This document shows, in pieces, positions 1-8,369 of a stretch of DNA of 56,585 bases. The notes beneath the pieces are model-generated. The model was not told the DNA's origin, did no database searches, and saw only the letters and a list, made by a program, of their open reading frames with translations. The DNA is from Schlesneria paludicola DSM 18645. GTDB taxonomy: Bacteria > Planctomycetota > Planctomycetia > Planctomycetales > Planctomycetaceae. Position numbers and translations under genes: made by a program. The DNA is taken from contig CAMAYU010000018.1 in the NCBI GenBank assembly GCA_945862235.1, positions 1-56,585 on the forward strand, in the 5' to 3' direction. The number at the start of each line of letters is the position of its first letter. Within the stretch, counting starts at the first letter, position 1.

Positions 1-473
1 GCTTCGTCGCGAGCCAGTTGCGCTTCGGCCTGGTCTCGCTGGACCTCAAACGCGCGCGGATCAATCTCAGCCAGCAAGTCTCCCTCGTTCACCATCTGTC
101 CTTCAACGAACGCGATCTTGATCAACTCGCCCTCGACGCGACTTCTCACCGTCACCGTCTTAAAGGGAGTCGCCGTGCCGAGACCATTCAAATAGAGGTG
201 CAGATCACGCGGTCGCACCGCTGCCGTGACAACGGGAACGACGCGCGCGACGGGCCTTGTCGGCGCGGGAGCTTTGAACGCCAGATAAGGCTCAACCGTC
301 GGCCACCACAGCGTCCGGTAGTACCAACCCGCCGTTACGAGGGCACCGAACAACAGCCATCCGAACACGGACCAGATCGCACCCGATCGCACTTCGCCGC
401 GAACCTCGGCCTGCGCCACCGGCACTGGACCGGGGCTGATCTTTTGGGGAACAGTGGGACTGGAAGAACTCAT
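1..473 (-). CDS. RND-type efflux periplasmic adaptor (MdtA/HlyD-like), 3' end outside window
   Basis: Only the first ~157 residues are visible; the frame stays open to the left edge. After a short cytoplasmic tail there is one membrane segment (about residues 32-52), then the adaptor core. The stretch [12 protein letters not shown], then [12 protein letters not shown] and [10 protein letters not shown], followed by [11 protein letters not shown], is the barrel-sandwich (lipoyl-like) half-motif and the start of the alpha-hairpin of MdtA/AcrA-type membrane-fusion proteins. Such proteins sit in the periplasm and link an inner-membrane RND pump to an outer-membrane channel. The pump gene would be expected to the left of the window. 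Start ATG at 473 was chosen because it gives the anchor segment at the normal place; no clear ribosome site is seen. It is transcribed away from the DUF1501 gene at 726. The exact substrate cannot be told. Confidence 0.85.
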   Translation of the reverse strand, partial: MSSSSPTVPQKISPGPVPVAQAEVRGEVRSGAIWSVFGWLLFGALVTAGWYYRTLWWPTVEPYLAFKAPAPTRPVARVVPVVTAAVRPRDLHLYLNGLGTATPFKTVTVRSRVEGELIKIAFVEGQMVNEGDLLAEIDPRAFEVQRDQAEAQLARDE

Positions 474-725
474 CGGAAGGAAAGCTCAAGGTGGGAGAGT
501 CGGCAAGATTGAACGAACTGCGGGTCTCAGTTTGTCGTTCGCGACACCCGCTCGCAACGTGGCCGAGTCGCGACTGAGGAGAAATTCAGTTCACCTTGCC
601 GATGCTGATGGCGGCAGGCAGACTGTGTTACAGCTATCGCACGCTTTCGCTCTGTCCATTGAGCGGCCTCACCGGGCTTGCCCCGGTGGGGCGGGTTTTC
701 AACAGACTGTTAGGAACCATTTTCG

Positions 726-2030
726 ATGAACTCAAACAGACTTTGTAAGCCGGGCGAGCATGAAGTTTCGCGCCGACATTGGCTGGGGGCGACGGCTACC
801 GGAGCGGCGGCTCTCAGTGGACTGAGCGTCGGAGGATTGGGGGGACTCGTCAGCGAAGCGGGCGCGGCGGAGTTGGCCTCGAAGGACAAGCAGGTTCTCT
901 TTATTTGGATCGACGGCGGGATGAGTCAGTTCGAGAGTTGGGATCCCAAGCCGGGGACGCAATTCGGCGGACCGTTTCGTTCAATCCAGACCGCTGTCCC
1001 CGGAGTGCAGATTAGCGAGCTGATGCCGCGCAGCGCGCAGGTCATGCAACACTTGGCTGTCGTGCGCAACCTGTGTACTCAGGACAACTCGCATTCGGCC
1101 GGCGTGCCGCGCATTCAGCGAGGCGATCCGAAAGATCGTGGCGTCGTCTATCCGTACTTCGGTTCGGCGGTCTCGAAGCTGATGGGCTCGGGGAAGAGCG
1201 GCCTGCCGCCTTATGTGTCGATCAAACCGGGCAGCGGCGGCTTCGTCTATCAGGACGCCGGGTTCCTCGGACCTCAGTTCGGGGCGCTGGCGTTTGGAGA
1301 CGGCAAGCCTCCCGACAACCTGCTGCGTCACGAGTCGATCAGCGCGGCCGACGATCTCGCCCGCAACGCGCTGCGGACCAGTCTGAACCGGCGTTACACC
1401 GAGCGTCGTCGAACTGAGAATGTGAACGCTCACGCCGCCGTGTTCGACATGGCCGCGACGTTGATGAAGCGACAAGACCTGTTCGACACGACGAAGCTCT
1501 CAGCCACCGACATCACTCGTTACGGCACGCACGACTTCGGCCAGCACCTGTTGCTCGCGAGGAACATGCTGGAAGCGGGCGTGCGCTTCGTGAAGGTGAC
1601 GAGCTACGGTTGGGACACGCACGGCGACAACTTCCTCGGGCATCAAAGCCTGATGCCGCGCTTCGATCAGGCGTTCGCGTCGATCATCGAAGACCTGCAC
1701 GAACGCGGAATGCTGAACAACGTCCTCGTGATCGCGATGTCCGAGTTCGGTCGCACGCCACGCATCAACGGCCACATCGGTCGAGACCACTGGCCGGAAT
1801 CGTGGTCGCTCGCGCTGGCCGGCTGCGGCTTGAAAAGCGGACTCGCGGTCGGTCAGACCAACGCTCTCGGCACAGCGGTGGAAGGAGACGCCAGCGACAT
1901 CGGTCACATGTTCCACACGTGGTTCGCGGCGCTGGGTCTCGACGCGAAGAAGCTCGAATACGACAACCACGGCCAGCCGCTCCCCATCGCGCACGACGGC
2001 TGCTCGGCGGTGAAGGAGTTGCTGGCGTAG
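726..2030 (+). CDS. DUF1501 family protein with twin-arginine signal (copy 1)
   Basis: This 434-residue protein has a twin-arginine leader (SRRHWLGATATG, RR at 16-17) followed by an alanine-rich segment, so it is probably exported folded by Tat. The rest is a DUF1501 domain, distantly related to the alkaline phosphatase/sulfatase fold. WIDGGMSQFESWDPKP at 61-76, GWDTHGDNF near 295, SEFGRTPRING near 339 and GRDHWP near 353 are the family's conserved blocks. Family members are very numerous in Planctomycetes and are often encoded beside DUF1549/DUF1553 cytochrome-like genes; no such partner is present here. The enzyme activity is not established. An AGGA lies 10 nt before the ATG. It is the first of three DUF1501 genes in the window (others at 14293 and 29459). 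Confidence 0.93.
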   Translation: MNSNRLCKPGEHEVSRRHWLGATATGAAALSGLSVGGLGGLVSEAGAAELASKDKQVLFIWIDGGMSQFESWDPKPGTQFGGPFRSIQTAVPGVQISELMPRSAQVMQHLAVVRNLCTQDNSHSAGVPRIQRGDPKDRGVVYPYFGSAVSKLMGSGKSGLPPYVSIKPGSGGFVYQDAGFLGPQFGALAFGDGKPPDNLLRHESISAADDLARNALRTSLNRRYTERRRTENVNAHAAVFDMAATLMKRQDLFDTTKLSATDITRYGTHDFGQHLLLARNMLEAGVRFVKVTSYGWDTHGDNFLGHQSLMPRFDQAFASIIEDLHERGMLNNVLVIAMSEFGRTPRINGHIGRDHWPESWSLALAGCGLKSGLAVGQTNALGTAVEGDASDIGHMFHTWFAALGLDAKKLEYDNHGQPLPIAHDGCSAVKELLA

Positions 2031-2089
2031 AATGATCTGGCGTGATGGAGCGAGACTGAAAGAAACTCAATGAGAATGACGAGGCAACC

Positions 2090-2323
2090 ATGTTGAGTGT
2101 GGTCGTAGAATTGGATCGGATTTTGAAGTCATCGGACCCAGCGACGGCCGAGCGTTTGGAAAGCAAGGTTTGGGAACTTCTCGAAAACATCGCAAGGCCC
2201 GCTGCCACCGTGCGAGGCAAGGGCCGACCACCGGGGTATTTTGAACGCACGTTTGGAGCATTCCGAGACGAGCCGTTCGAACGTCCCGAACAGCTTCCCT
2301 TTGAGAAGCGGGAGGAATGGTGA
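2090..2323 (+). CDS. VapB-like antitoxin of a type II toxin-antitoxin pair
   Basis: A 77-residue protein whose gene ends inside the start of a PIN-domain toxin gene. The C-terminal half (FGAFRDEPFERPEQ then LPFEKREEW) is the acidic/aromatic tail typical of small antitoxins that pair with PIN toxins, which wraps around the toxin active site. The N-terminal helical part (VELDRILKSSDP..ERLESKVWELLENI) has no clear DNA-binding fold that I can name. GAGG lies 5 nt before the ATG. The stop codon (2321-2323) overlaps the toxin start, giving translational coupling so antitoxin is made first. Autoregulation is usual in this family but no operator was identified. Confidence 0.8.
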   Translation: MLSVVVELDRILKSSDPATAERLESKVWELLENIARPAATVRGKGRPPGYFERTFGAFRDEPFERPEQLPFEKREEW

Positions 2324-2727
2324 TGACGTGGTTACTCGATACCAACGTCTGGATTCAGTACCTCAAGGGGCGCGACGCCGTTCTCGGAGCGAGAATTGAT
2401 TGCACCGACGCAACCGATCTGTGCGTTTGTTCCGTCGTTAAAGCGGAGTTGTTGCGAGGAGCCCTTGGTTACGCAAAGTCGATGGAAAGAACGAAACGTA
2501 TCCATGAGACACTCGATCCATACGACTCGCTCCCCTTCGACGATGTCGCCGCCGAGTACTACGCGCGCATCCGACATACTCTCGAACTGCAAGGCCAAGT
2601 CATCGGGCCGAATGATCTGTTGATCGCGGCCATCTGTCTGGCCAATGGTTGCACGCTCGTCACATCAAACACCGACGAGTTTTCGCGCGTGCCCGGATTG
2701 AAGTGCGGGGATTGGAGCCAGCCATGA
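2323..2727 (+). CDS. vapC: VapC-type PIN-domain ribonuclease toxin
   Basis: A 134-residue PIN-domain protein. The acidic residues that bind magnesium in this family can be seen: the Asp in LLDTNVWIQYL, the Glu in VVKAELLRG, and the Asp residues in GPNDLLIAA and NTDEF. VapC toxins cleave RNA, often initiator tRNA or rRNA; the target here is unknown. An earlier ATG at 2317 exists, but GGAGG at 2311-2315 would abut it, while it is 7 nt from the ATG at 2323, so 2323 is the likely start. The stop codon overlaps the next gene's ATG (ATGA at 2724-2727), so a third, unrelated protein is coupled to the module. Confidence 0.9.
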   Translation: MTWLLDTNVWIQYLKGRDAVLGARIDCTDATDLCVCSVVKAELLRGALGYAKSMERTKRIHETLDPYDSLPFDDVAAEYYARIRHTLELQGQVIGPNDLLIAAICLANGCTLVTSNTDEFSRVPGLKCGDWSQP

Positions 2728-4385
2728 CAGAGCCGACCGCTGCCGCAATTCCATCAGATCACCTCGCGGTCGAGACGAACTCAGCGCCGCCTCAACCTCG
2801 ACGACGACGGTGGATCGCGCGTCGAGTCTTGCTGTTCACCTGTCTGCTGGTGGGAGCGGCGCTGTACTGGTTTCGTGAGCCGCTGCTCTTCGGCTTCGTG
2901 ATTCCGGAGTTTGAAACGGGAGGCACGATCTCGGTGATCGTGGACGATGAGGCGGGTGATCGCGTCGAAGGGGCACAGCTCACTCAGCATGGGTTGCGAT
3001 CGGTGTTGGACCCCGGAACTGGCTACGGCTGGGGAACGAAGGAGCATGGAGAACACGTCACTGTTTCCACGGACAAGCTGGGCCGGGCTGAGATCACGTA
3101 CCCGAGGTGGGTCTCCCGCCAACAGGCTTCGCTGACGAGTGCGGTCTCCGTCGTGGCCGAACACCCCGACTACTGCGTCCCGTGGAATGTCGATTGTCCG
3201 GTCCCGCAAAAGGGCGTCGTAGCTCGGACGCCACACATCACACTGAAGCGTGGCGGTCGCTTACGAATCAAAGCCGTGCGCGAGGGCGAGACGATTCCAC
3301 TGACCGACTTTCAGGCGCTGATCTCGGGCCAGTGGTTTCCCGGTCGATGGGCGACGGAAGGTGACGCGCGGCTCTCGCCCGTGATCGATCCCGGCCCGAG
3401 CGTCTTCCGGATCGTCGATCGCACCGATCCCGAGCGACTTCAGTTCAGCCAAGCCATCACGTTCACTTCGACCGCCGGTCAGACGACCGACTTCGACGTG
3501 CCGCTTACTCCAAGCATGACCGTGCGCGGCCAGCTTGATCCATCGATCCCGCGACCGGTCAAGAACGGCTTCGTGGTCGTCACGATTCACGACGAACCGA
3601 TCACTGTCGCGGGGACAAACGTTGAGTCTGTGCAGTGGCAGACGTGGACAAAGGTCTCAGAGAACGGCGACTTTGAGTTCGCCTCACTGCCGCCATCGAG
3701 CGAAGTCCGACTGCTCGCGTGGTGCGACGGTTCTGTTTCCAAGTTGCCCGACGCTTCGACCGTACCGGCCTCCTCGAAGCAGTTCGTCCGCGCGCGGATC
3801 TCGGCACCGCAGTTCTTCACGGTAACTCTCGATGCCCAGTACGAGATCGCGATGGAACCGAGCGCGCAGTGCGAAGTCACCGTCGTCACATCGAGTGGCA
3901 AGCCGGTGGAAGGGGTTGAAGTCCACTTCTCTCCCAACGTGATCTACGGTCGAGGCAGCACGATGTTCGGCTGGGCGGGACGCAGCGAACTGCCGCTTAA
4001 GACAAACGGCCAATCCGTCGGCGACATTCTTCGGCAATCGAGGAACCAGTGGGATGAGACCAAACACGACCCCAACTTCTTGCGAGGCAGTTTCGGGGGC
4101 GTGACCGACGCGAACGGCAAAGTGGTCGTCACCGGTCTCCCCGGTCGAGGCCGCTCAAGCATCGAGGTCTATCACGATCAATGGACTGTGAAAGGGAGCC
4201 TGACTCCGCCGTTTCGATCTGATGTCGCCGTCGATCTTCAGCCCGGCCAAGCGGCCACGGCCAAGATCGTCGTCGTCCCGAAGCCAACAATCACCGACAA
4301 GCTCATCAACCCACCGCCGCCACCTCGCGGACCATCCATTCTCAGCGAGGCCATCCAAATCATCCGCACCACCTTGGGACTTTGA
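2724..4385 (+). CDS. Membrane-anchored protein with carboxypeptidase-regulatory-like beta domains, function unknown
   Basis: A 553-residue protein with a basic N-terminus (PRRRRWIARR), one membrane segment at about residues 37-53, and a long predicted extracytoplasmic part. The segments ISVIVDDEAGDRVEGAQLT, TVVTSSGKPVEGVEVHFSP and GGVTDANGKVVVTGLPG look like carboxypeptidase-regulatory or Ig-like beta-sandwich repeats with a 'value passed between edge strands' pattern. The C-terminus has a run of prolines (NPPPPPRGP). Such proteins are common in Planctomycetes and are presumed to be surface or periplasmic. The ATG at 2724 overlaps the vapC stop and has GGAG 6 nt upstream; a longer reading from 2649 would run through vapC and is unlikely. 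No enzyme motif is visible. Confidence 0.75.
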   Translation: MTEPTAAAIPSDHLAVETNSAPPQPRRRRWIARRVLLFTCLLVGAALYWFREPLLFGFVIPEFETGGTISVIVDDEAGDRVEGAQLTQHGLRSVLDPGTGYGWGTKEHGEHVTVSTDKLGRAEITYPRWVSRQQASLTSAVSVVAEHPDYCVPWNVDCPVPQKGVVARTPHITLKRGGRLRIKAVREGETIPLTDFQALISGQWFPGRWATEGDARLSPVIDPGPSVFRIVDRTDPERLQFSQAITFTSTAGQTTDFDVPLTPSMTVRGQLDPSIPRPVKNGFVVVTIHDEPITVAGTNVESVQWQTWTKVSENGDFEFASLPPSSEVRLLAWCDGSVSKLPDASTVPASSKQFVRARISAPQFFTVTLDAQYEIAMEPSAQCEVTVVTSSGKPVEGVEVHFSPNVIYGRGSTMFGWAGRSELPLKTNGQSVGDILRQSRNQWDETKHDPNFLRGSFGGVTDANGKVVVTGLPGRGRSSIEVYHDQWTVKGSLTPPFRSDVAVDLQPGQAATAKIVVVPKPTITDKLINPPPPPRGPSILSEAIQIIRTTLGL

Positions 4386-4420
4386 TTGCTGGCGTGAAGC
4401 AACCGAACCCCACCGGGCTT

Positions 4421-4471
4421 GGGGACTGTCGGTTAAACGATCGAATCGCGATTAAACCGACAACAGTCCCC
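4421..4471. repeat. Intergenic inverted repeat
   Basis: GGGGACTGTCGGTTAAACGA pairs imperfectly with ATTAAACCGACAACAGTCCCC across a five-base loop. It lies between a plus-strand gene ending at 4385 and another starting at 4501. No run of T follows, so it is not a classic terminator. Confidence 0.75.
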
Positions 4472-4500
4472 CGGGTCGCTGGTATCAAGAGGAGACAGCC

Positions 4501-5592
4501 ATGAACGACGACATCGCGTCGCTGCAGACGCGCTTCACGCCGAAAGAGGGGAAGCCGGTGAAGCTCGACCGGCAGTTGAGTGCCGCGCGGTTTACAGCGT
4601 GCGGGAAGTACCTGTTGGCAGCGGGACACGATGGTCTCGTGCGGCGGTTGGATGCGAGTGGCGATGAGCTGCTGGAATTGAAGCCGCTCGCCGGACATGG
4701 CGGTTGGGTGCAACGTGTCGTCCCACTACCCACCGGTGACGTGGCGTGTTCGGCCGATTCGTGGGGACAGTTGCGATGCATGTCGTTCGTCGATGAAGCG
4801 GCCGCTCCGCGCTGGGCCAACGTCGCGGCTCATGCCGGTTGGATTCTCGATCTCGCGCTGAGTCCCAATGGAAAGCTCATCGCAACGTGTGGCGTCGATC
4901 GCGCGGTGCGAGTCTGGTCCGTGGCCGACGGCTCGAAGCTGCACGAGTTTCTCGCCCCCGAGTGGGAAGCGTTGTCGGTCACGTTCACGCCGGATGATGC
5001 CTCAGTTCTTGCGGGCGATCTGTCGGGCAAGGTCCGTCAGTGGGAATTGGCTTCGGGCAAGATCACGCGCGAGTTCGATGCCTCCGTCCTGCACAAGCGA
5101 GATCGTTTGCAAGACGTGGGTGGCGCGAGGCGACTGCTGTTCAGTCCCGATGGCACGCAACTGCTCTGTGGGGGGACGAAACCCAAAGGAGGCGGCTTCG
5201 TACAGGGATCGGCCACGTTGCTCGTGTTCGAGGCCGTGACCGGGCAGCTTTCCAAAACGATCGACTTTGGTGGCGATGAGACCGGCTATGTGACCGACCT
5301 CGCGTGGCATCCGGCCGGCTTTTTGATGCTGACCACCAGCGGTCAGCCGGGTAACGGCAAGCTGGTCTTTCGCCGACTCACCGACGACGCGGCGTTCTTC
5401 GAGACGACGAAGCTCCCAAACTGTCACTCGGTTGCATTGCATCCGTCGCTCCAGAAACTGGCCGTCATCGCGACCAATGCGGGAAGCAGCGGCAACGGCC
5501 GGAACCTCGCCAAAGACGGCACGTATCCCGGCAACTACACGCCGATCCATGTGTGGACGTTGCCCAGTCCGGAGGCTGCAACTCCAATGTGA
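4501..5592 (+). CDS. WD40-repeat protein
   Basis: A 363-residue protein with no signal peptide, so probably cytoplasmic. Repeated blade signatures are visible: AAGHDGLVRRLDASG, AHAGWILDLALSPNGK with ATCGVDRAVRVWSVADG, TFTPDDASVLAGDLSGKVRQWELASG and AWHPAGFLMLTTSG. These are the GH and (W/F)-D/W ends of WD40 blades that build a seven-bladed propeller used as a protein-binding platform. GAGGAG is 6 nt before the ATG. It stands alone, with inverted repeats on both sides (4421-4471 and 5633-5803). The partner is unknown. Confidence 0.88.
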   Translation: MNDDIASLQTRFTPKEGKPVKLDRQLSAARFTACGKYLLAAGHDGLVRRLDASGDELLELKPLAGHGGWVQRVVPLPTGDVACSADSWGQLRCMSFVDEAAAPRWANVAAHAGWILDLALSPNGKLIATCGVDRAVRVWSVADGSKLHEFLAPEWEALSVTFTPDDASVLAGDLSGKVRQWELASGKITREFDASVLHKRDRLQDVGGARRLLFSPDGTQLLCGGTKPKGGGFVQGSATLLVFEAVTGQLSKTIDFGGDETGYVTDLAWHPAGFLMLTTSGQPGNGKLVFRRLTDDAAFFETTKLPNCHSVALHPSLQKLAVIATNAGSSGNGRNLAKDGTYPGNYTPIHVWTLPSPEAATPM

Positions 5593-5632
5593 CTCTTGGT
5601 CGTTAGCCCGATTTGCGGCTTTCCGAGCGGGG

Positions 5633-5680
5633 CGGCGTCAGCCCCCTGGTTCCGAGTTGATCGAAGCGGGGACTGACGCC
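5633..5680. repeat. Intergenic inverted repeat (GGCGTCAGCCCC word)
   Basis: GGCGGCGTCAGCCCC at 5631-5645 pairs with GGGGACTGACGCC at 5668-5680. The word GGCGTCAGCCCC also occurs near 11710 and a variant near 38143, so it is a dispersed element. Confidence 0.65.
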
Positions 5681-5686
5681 CAAGAA

Positions 5687-5803
5687 CACTCACTTTGAGC
5701 GGCACGGCGCTAGCCGCCGGTAAACGGAGTTGTGTTTCCAAGCAAAGAACCGGCGGCTAGCGCCGTGCCGCTCACGGAGTGAATGACTAAATGAGTGCCA
5801 TTG
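5687..5803. repeat. Palindromic element family B, copy 1
   Basis: A perfect 24-bp inverted repeat (5697-5720 with 5750-5773; GAGCGGCACGGCGCTAGC and so on) forms the core. The right end reads ATGAGTGCCATTG. Copy 2, at 34312-34434, matches over almost the whole length, including the loop AAACGGAGTTGTGTTTCC. The left terminal CAATGG present in copy 2 is missing here, so this copy may have lost its left end. Confidence 0.9.
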
Positions 5804-5876
5804 GGCCTTACGGCACCCGGCTCACCAAAAATGGACTGACAAATCACGACCGTTAGTCATGCACCGATCCAACACG
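5804..5876. repeat. Right half of a family A palindrome
   Basis: GGCCTTACGGCACCCGGCTC then ACCAAA, and further on GACCGTTAGTCATGCACCGA, match the right arm and right flank of family A at 27151-27222 and 34435-34499. The left arm is missing. As at 34 kb, the B element directly precedes the right arm of A, which suggests the same insertion event followed by loss of the left part. Confidence 0.7.
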
Positions 5877-5899
5877 CGGCGACAAACATTGAGACTCAC

Positions 5900-7150
5900 A
5901 TGCACGGATTGACTCGTTGGTTGGCCATTGGCCTGCTGGCACTAGTCACATCAACTTGGAAGCTGTGGACGCCGCAAGCGGTCTTTCCGCAGGTGCCGCT
6001 CATTCGTGCCGCGTGCGATTGGCCGGGGTGGCTCGATTGGGGATGCCTCGCGGTGTTGGTGGCGTCGGCGCTGACGATGCTGTTCGTCGCGCGACGTGGT
6101 TGGCTCGGACGCGGCTCATGTTTGGGATTGGCGGTCTCATTGAGCGGCTTCTTTGTCCTCGACCAGCACCGTCTGCAACCGTGGGCGTGGCAGTTCTTTT
6201 TGCTGGCGGTGTTGCTGTCACTCGCGGACGACGACACCGCGCGACGCGGCTGGCGGTGGCTGGTGATCGGCATCTACTTCTGGTCGGCCGTGTCGAAGCT
6301 CGACTACACGTTCTGCCACGAACAGGGACCGGCATTGTTGGAAGGTTTGCGGCGGGCGATGGGTTTACGAGGACTGCCGAACGCGTGGACGGAGGCCCTC
6401 GATATCGTCGGTTCACTCGGCATCGCATTGAGTGAGCTAGGAGTGGCGGTACTGTTGGCGTGGCCTCGCACGCGGTGGCTCGGTCTCTGGGCGGCAACGA
6501 CCATGCACGTCGCGTTGCTCGCGGCGCTGGGGCCGCTCGGACTGAATCACTCGCTCGGCGTGCTGCTCTGGAATGTCTTCTTCCTCGTGCAGAACTGGCT
6601 GCTGTTCCGAGCGACCGCCGGTGAACGACCTGTCGTGGGCGAGACCTTCCCCGCTCAAATGAGACAGTGGTGGCGAGACCTCGCGACGTGGCCCGCCTCG
6701 CGAACGAACCGCCTCGCGCTGGGGACGATCCTCGCCGCGATGACGTGGCCGGTGCTGGAGCCGCTCGGCTACTGCGACCACTGGCTGGCTTGGGCGGTGT
6801 ATTCGGCGCGGGCTGAGACGGTGTACATCAACGACCACTTCATCGATCGGGCAAGGCTTCCGTACTACAGATCCACCGCTTTGATGGAACCAGGGTTGGC
6901 GGACTGGTCTTTGAACATGCTCGGCGTGCCAATCTATCCCAATGAACGGTTTCAACTCGGAGTGGCCTCGGCCCTGTTCCGTACGGGGCGGGTCGAGGCT
7001 GCCACCGTTAACGTCTTGACCACCACAAGTCGCATGACGAAGGGACGACGTTTGCGAGAGGTTTTGCCGAAGGAGCTGGTCACCGAACTCGACCGCCATT
7101 GGATCAATGCTCATCCGCGAATGACGACGTATCGAGCGACAACGCCGTAG
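5900..7150 (+). CDS. Multi-pass membrane protein, HTTM/DoxX-like
   Basis: A 416-residue protein with about eight hydrophobic segments in its first ~240 residues and a soluble C-terminal third. The pattern DQHRLQPWAWQFFLL, then IYFWSAVSKLDYTF and later TMHVALLAALGPLGLNHS, resembles the membrane core of HTTM (vitamin-K gamma-carboxylase-like) and DoxX/MauE-type proteins, with a conserved Gln/His in one helix and a YF-S--KL motif in the next. The catalytic function is not evident. It has inverted repeats on both sides, and the gene's stop overlaps the left arm of the repeat at 7148. The family assignment is an inference from motif shape; a plain uncharacterised membrane protein is the fallback. 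Confidence 0.65.
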   Translation: MHGLTRWLAIGLLALVTSTWKLWTPQAVFPQVPLIRAACDWPGWLDWGCLAVLVASALTMLFVARRGWLGRGSCLGLAVSLSGFFVLDQHRLQPWAWQFFLLAVLLSLADDDTARRGWRWLVIGIYFWSAVSKLDYTFCHEQGPALLEGLRRAMGLRGLPNAWTEALDIVGSLGIALSELGVAVLLAWPRTRWLGLWAATTMHVALLAALGPLGLNHSLGVLLWNVFFLVQNWLLFRATAGERPVVGETFPAQMRQWWRDLATWPASRTNRLALGTILAAMTWPVLEPLGYCDHWLAWAVYSARAETVYINDHFIDRARLPYYRSTALMEPGLADWSLNMLGVPIYPNERFQLGVASALFRTGRVEAATVNVLTTTSRMTKGRRLREVLPKELVTELDRHWINAHPRMTTYRATTP

Positions 7151-7232
7151 GGTGCGTGGAGCCTTCAGAACGCACCGTCACAGGAACGTCCGGCCTCAAT
7201 CCGGTGTGTTCCGAAGACTCCACACACCCTAC
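7148..7232. repeat. Long imperfect palindrome after the membrane protein gene
   Basis: GTAGGGTGCGTGGAG (7148-7162) pairs with CTCCACACACCCTAC (7218-7232), and the inner CTTCAGAACGCACCG pairs with CGGTGTGTTCCGAAG. Mismatches are mostly transitions that would still pair as G-U in RNA. The TAG stop of the preceding gene lies in the left arm. It lies between convergent genes. Confidence 0.85.
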
Positions 7233-7247
7233 TTGGCTTTGGTGTCC

Positions 7248-7280
7248 TTGCTCACGCGGCGGGTTGGTGTGGCGCTCACT
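7248..7280 (-). repeat. Gene-end sense motif, copy 1
   Basis: Read on the minus strand, directly from the TGA stop of the 7276 gene: TGAGCGCCACACCAACCCG then CCGCGTGAGC. It matches the copies at 8333, 14125 and 24474 in sequence and in orientation relative to the preceding gene. Confidence 0.7.
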
Positions 7281-8292
7281 TGCCGCGCAGCCGCTCGCTC
7301 ATCCGTTCGATGATCTCCGGTGACGGCAGCTTCTCGGTCTGCATGACGAGGAACACGAAGTTGTCGGCTAGGACTTCATCCGGGTGGATGATGTACTTCG
7401 TGTTCTGACCGATCTGGTCGGCGAAGGATTTTGATTGGGCGGGGTCGATCAAAACGGGTTCGCCCTCTTTGAGGAGCGGTCTCCAACGACCGTCGTGTTC
7501 TTCCAGCTTCATCAACCGGAACGTGAGGTACTGGAACAGTGGCGGCTTCTTGACGGCGTCGTAGGTCGCGGACGACGAGTACAGGATCGGAGCGGCCCAA
7601 CATGCCTCACCGTCGTCGGTCAGTTCGATCCGGCAGTCGATCAGCGGCGCGTCGGGATTGGTCAGTTTGAGATCGGCCATTGCTGGCGGTAGGGCCATCG
7701 GGTCGCAAACGTGGAAGCCGATGATGCGGTACAGATCGCGACGCAGCTCCGGAGCATTGCGGCTGAGAACGTGAAACAACTCGTGCAACAGCAGGCGGTC
7801 GAGTGCGTCGGGCTTCAGTTTTTGGATTCGCGGCTTCGGCAACATGATCGCCGTCCCGCGCGTGTAGGCGGCGTTGGCTTCTTCTTTGCCCGACACCTGA
7901 ACCAGCAGCACGGTCTTGGGGAGCGGTATCCGAAATGATTCGAGTTTGGGTCGCAGCCTCTCGATCGACTGAGTGATGAGCGTGCGCGTCGTCGCTTCGA
8001 CAGGATCGTTTCCCGTCGCGGCGTCATCCCACGCGACGACTTCGCGGGCGAGGAACTCGAGCAACGCGGCCTCCGTCGCCTCGCCGTCGGCTTGCAAACG
8101 GACCTGTCTGTCGAAGCGACTGAGTGCGCCGATAAAGGTGTCTCGCGTGGAGACCAATGTTCGGCCCGTTTCGAGACTCGCGAACTCAAGCTGCGTGTCG
8201 GCCGTCAGCGGCTCATCGGCCAAGAGCTCCGTGTTGATGACAATCAAAGCCACAGTCATGACCAAAGTGCGGAGCGCCAAGGTGCGGAGCAT
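7276..8292 (-). CDS. Secreted protein with HExxH motif, putative metalloprotease
   Basis: A 338-residue protein with an N-terminal signal peptide (MLRTLALRTLVMTVALIVIN). HELFH at 170-174 is a zinc-binding HExxH helix. A glutamate in HPDEVLADNF near residue 306 is placed as the third ligand would be in gluzincin-type peptidases. The region between is unlike any family I can name. Two longer starts exist (8304 and 8367), but GAGG sits 6 nt before the ATG at 8292 and this gives a clean signal peptide. The gene lies downstream of the NagD-like gene on the same strand, separated by a short gap that carries a gene-end motif. Proteolytic activity is inferred only from the motif. Confidence 0.72.
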   Translation of the reverse strand: MLRTLALRTLVMTVALIVINTELLADEPLTADTQLEFASLETGRTLVSTRDTFIGALSRFDRQVRLQADGEATEAALLEFLAREVVAWDDAATGNDPVEATTRTLITQSIERLRPKLESFRIPLPKTVLLVQVSGKEEANAAYTRGTAIMLPKPRIQKLKPDALDRLLLHELFHVLSRNAPELRRDLYRIIGFHVCDPMALPPAMADLKLTNPDAPLIDCRIELTDDGEACWAAPILYSSSATYDAVKKPPLFQYLTFRLMKLEEHDGRWRPLLKEGEPVLIDPAQSKSFADQIGQNTKYIIHPDEVLADNFVFLVMQTEKLPSPEIIERMSERLRGK

Positions 8293-8332
8293 GGTGAACC
8301 TCATCGTGAAGGGTGAAGCGAAGGAAAAGGAT

Positions 8333-8369
8333 GACTCGCTCACGCTTCGGGTTGGTGTGGCGTTCACGC
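8333..8369 (-). repeat. Gene-end sense motif, copy 2
   Basis: On the minus strand it begins with the last codon and stop of the NagD-like gene (GCG TGA), then ACGCCACACCAACCCGAAG and CGTGAGCGAG. The word GCGTGA is repeated at both ends. Confidence 0.8.

Noticed and set aside
292-489. Short minus-strand frame beginning at 489
   Set aside because: It is out of frame with the efflux adaptor, whose start at 473 and membrane segment are clear.
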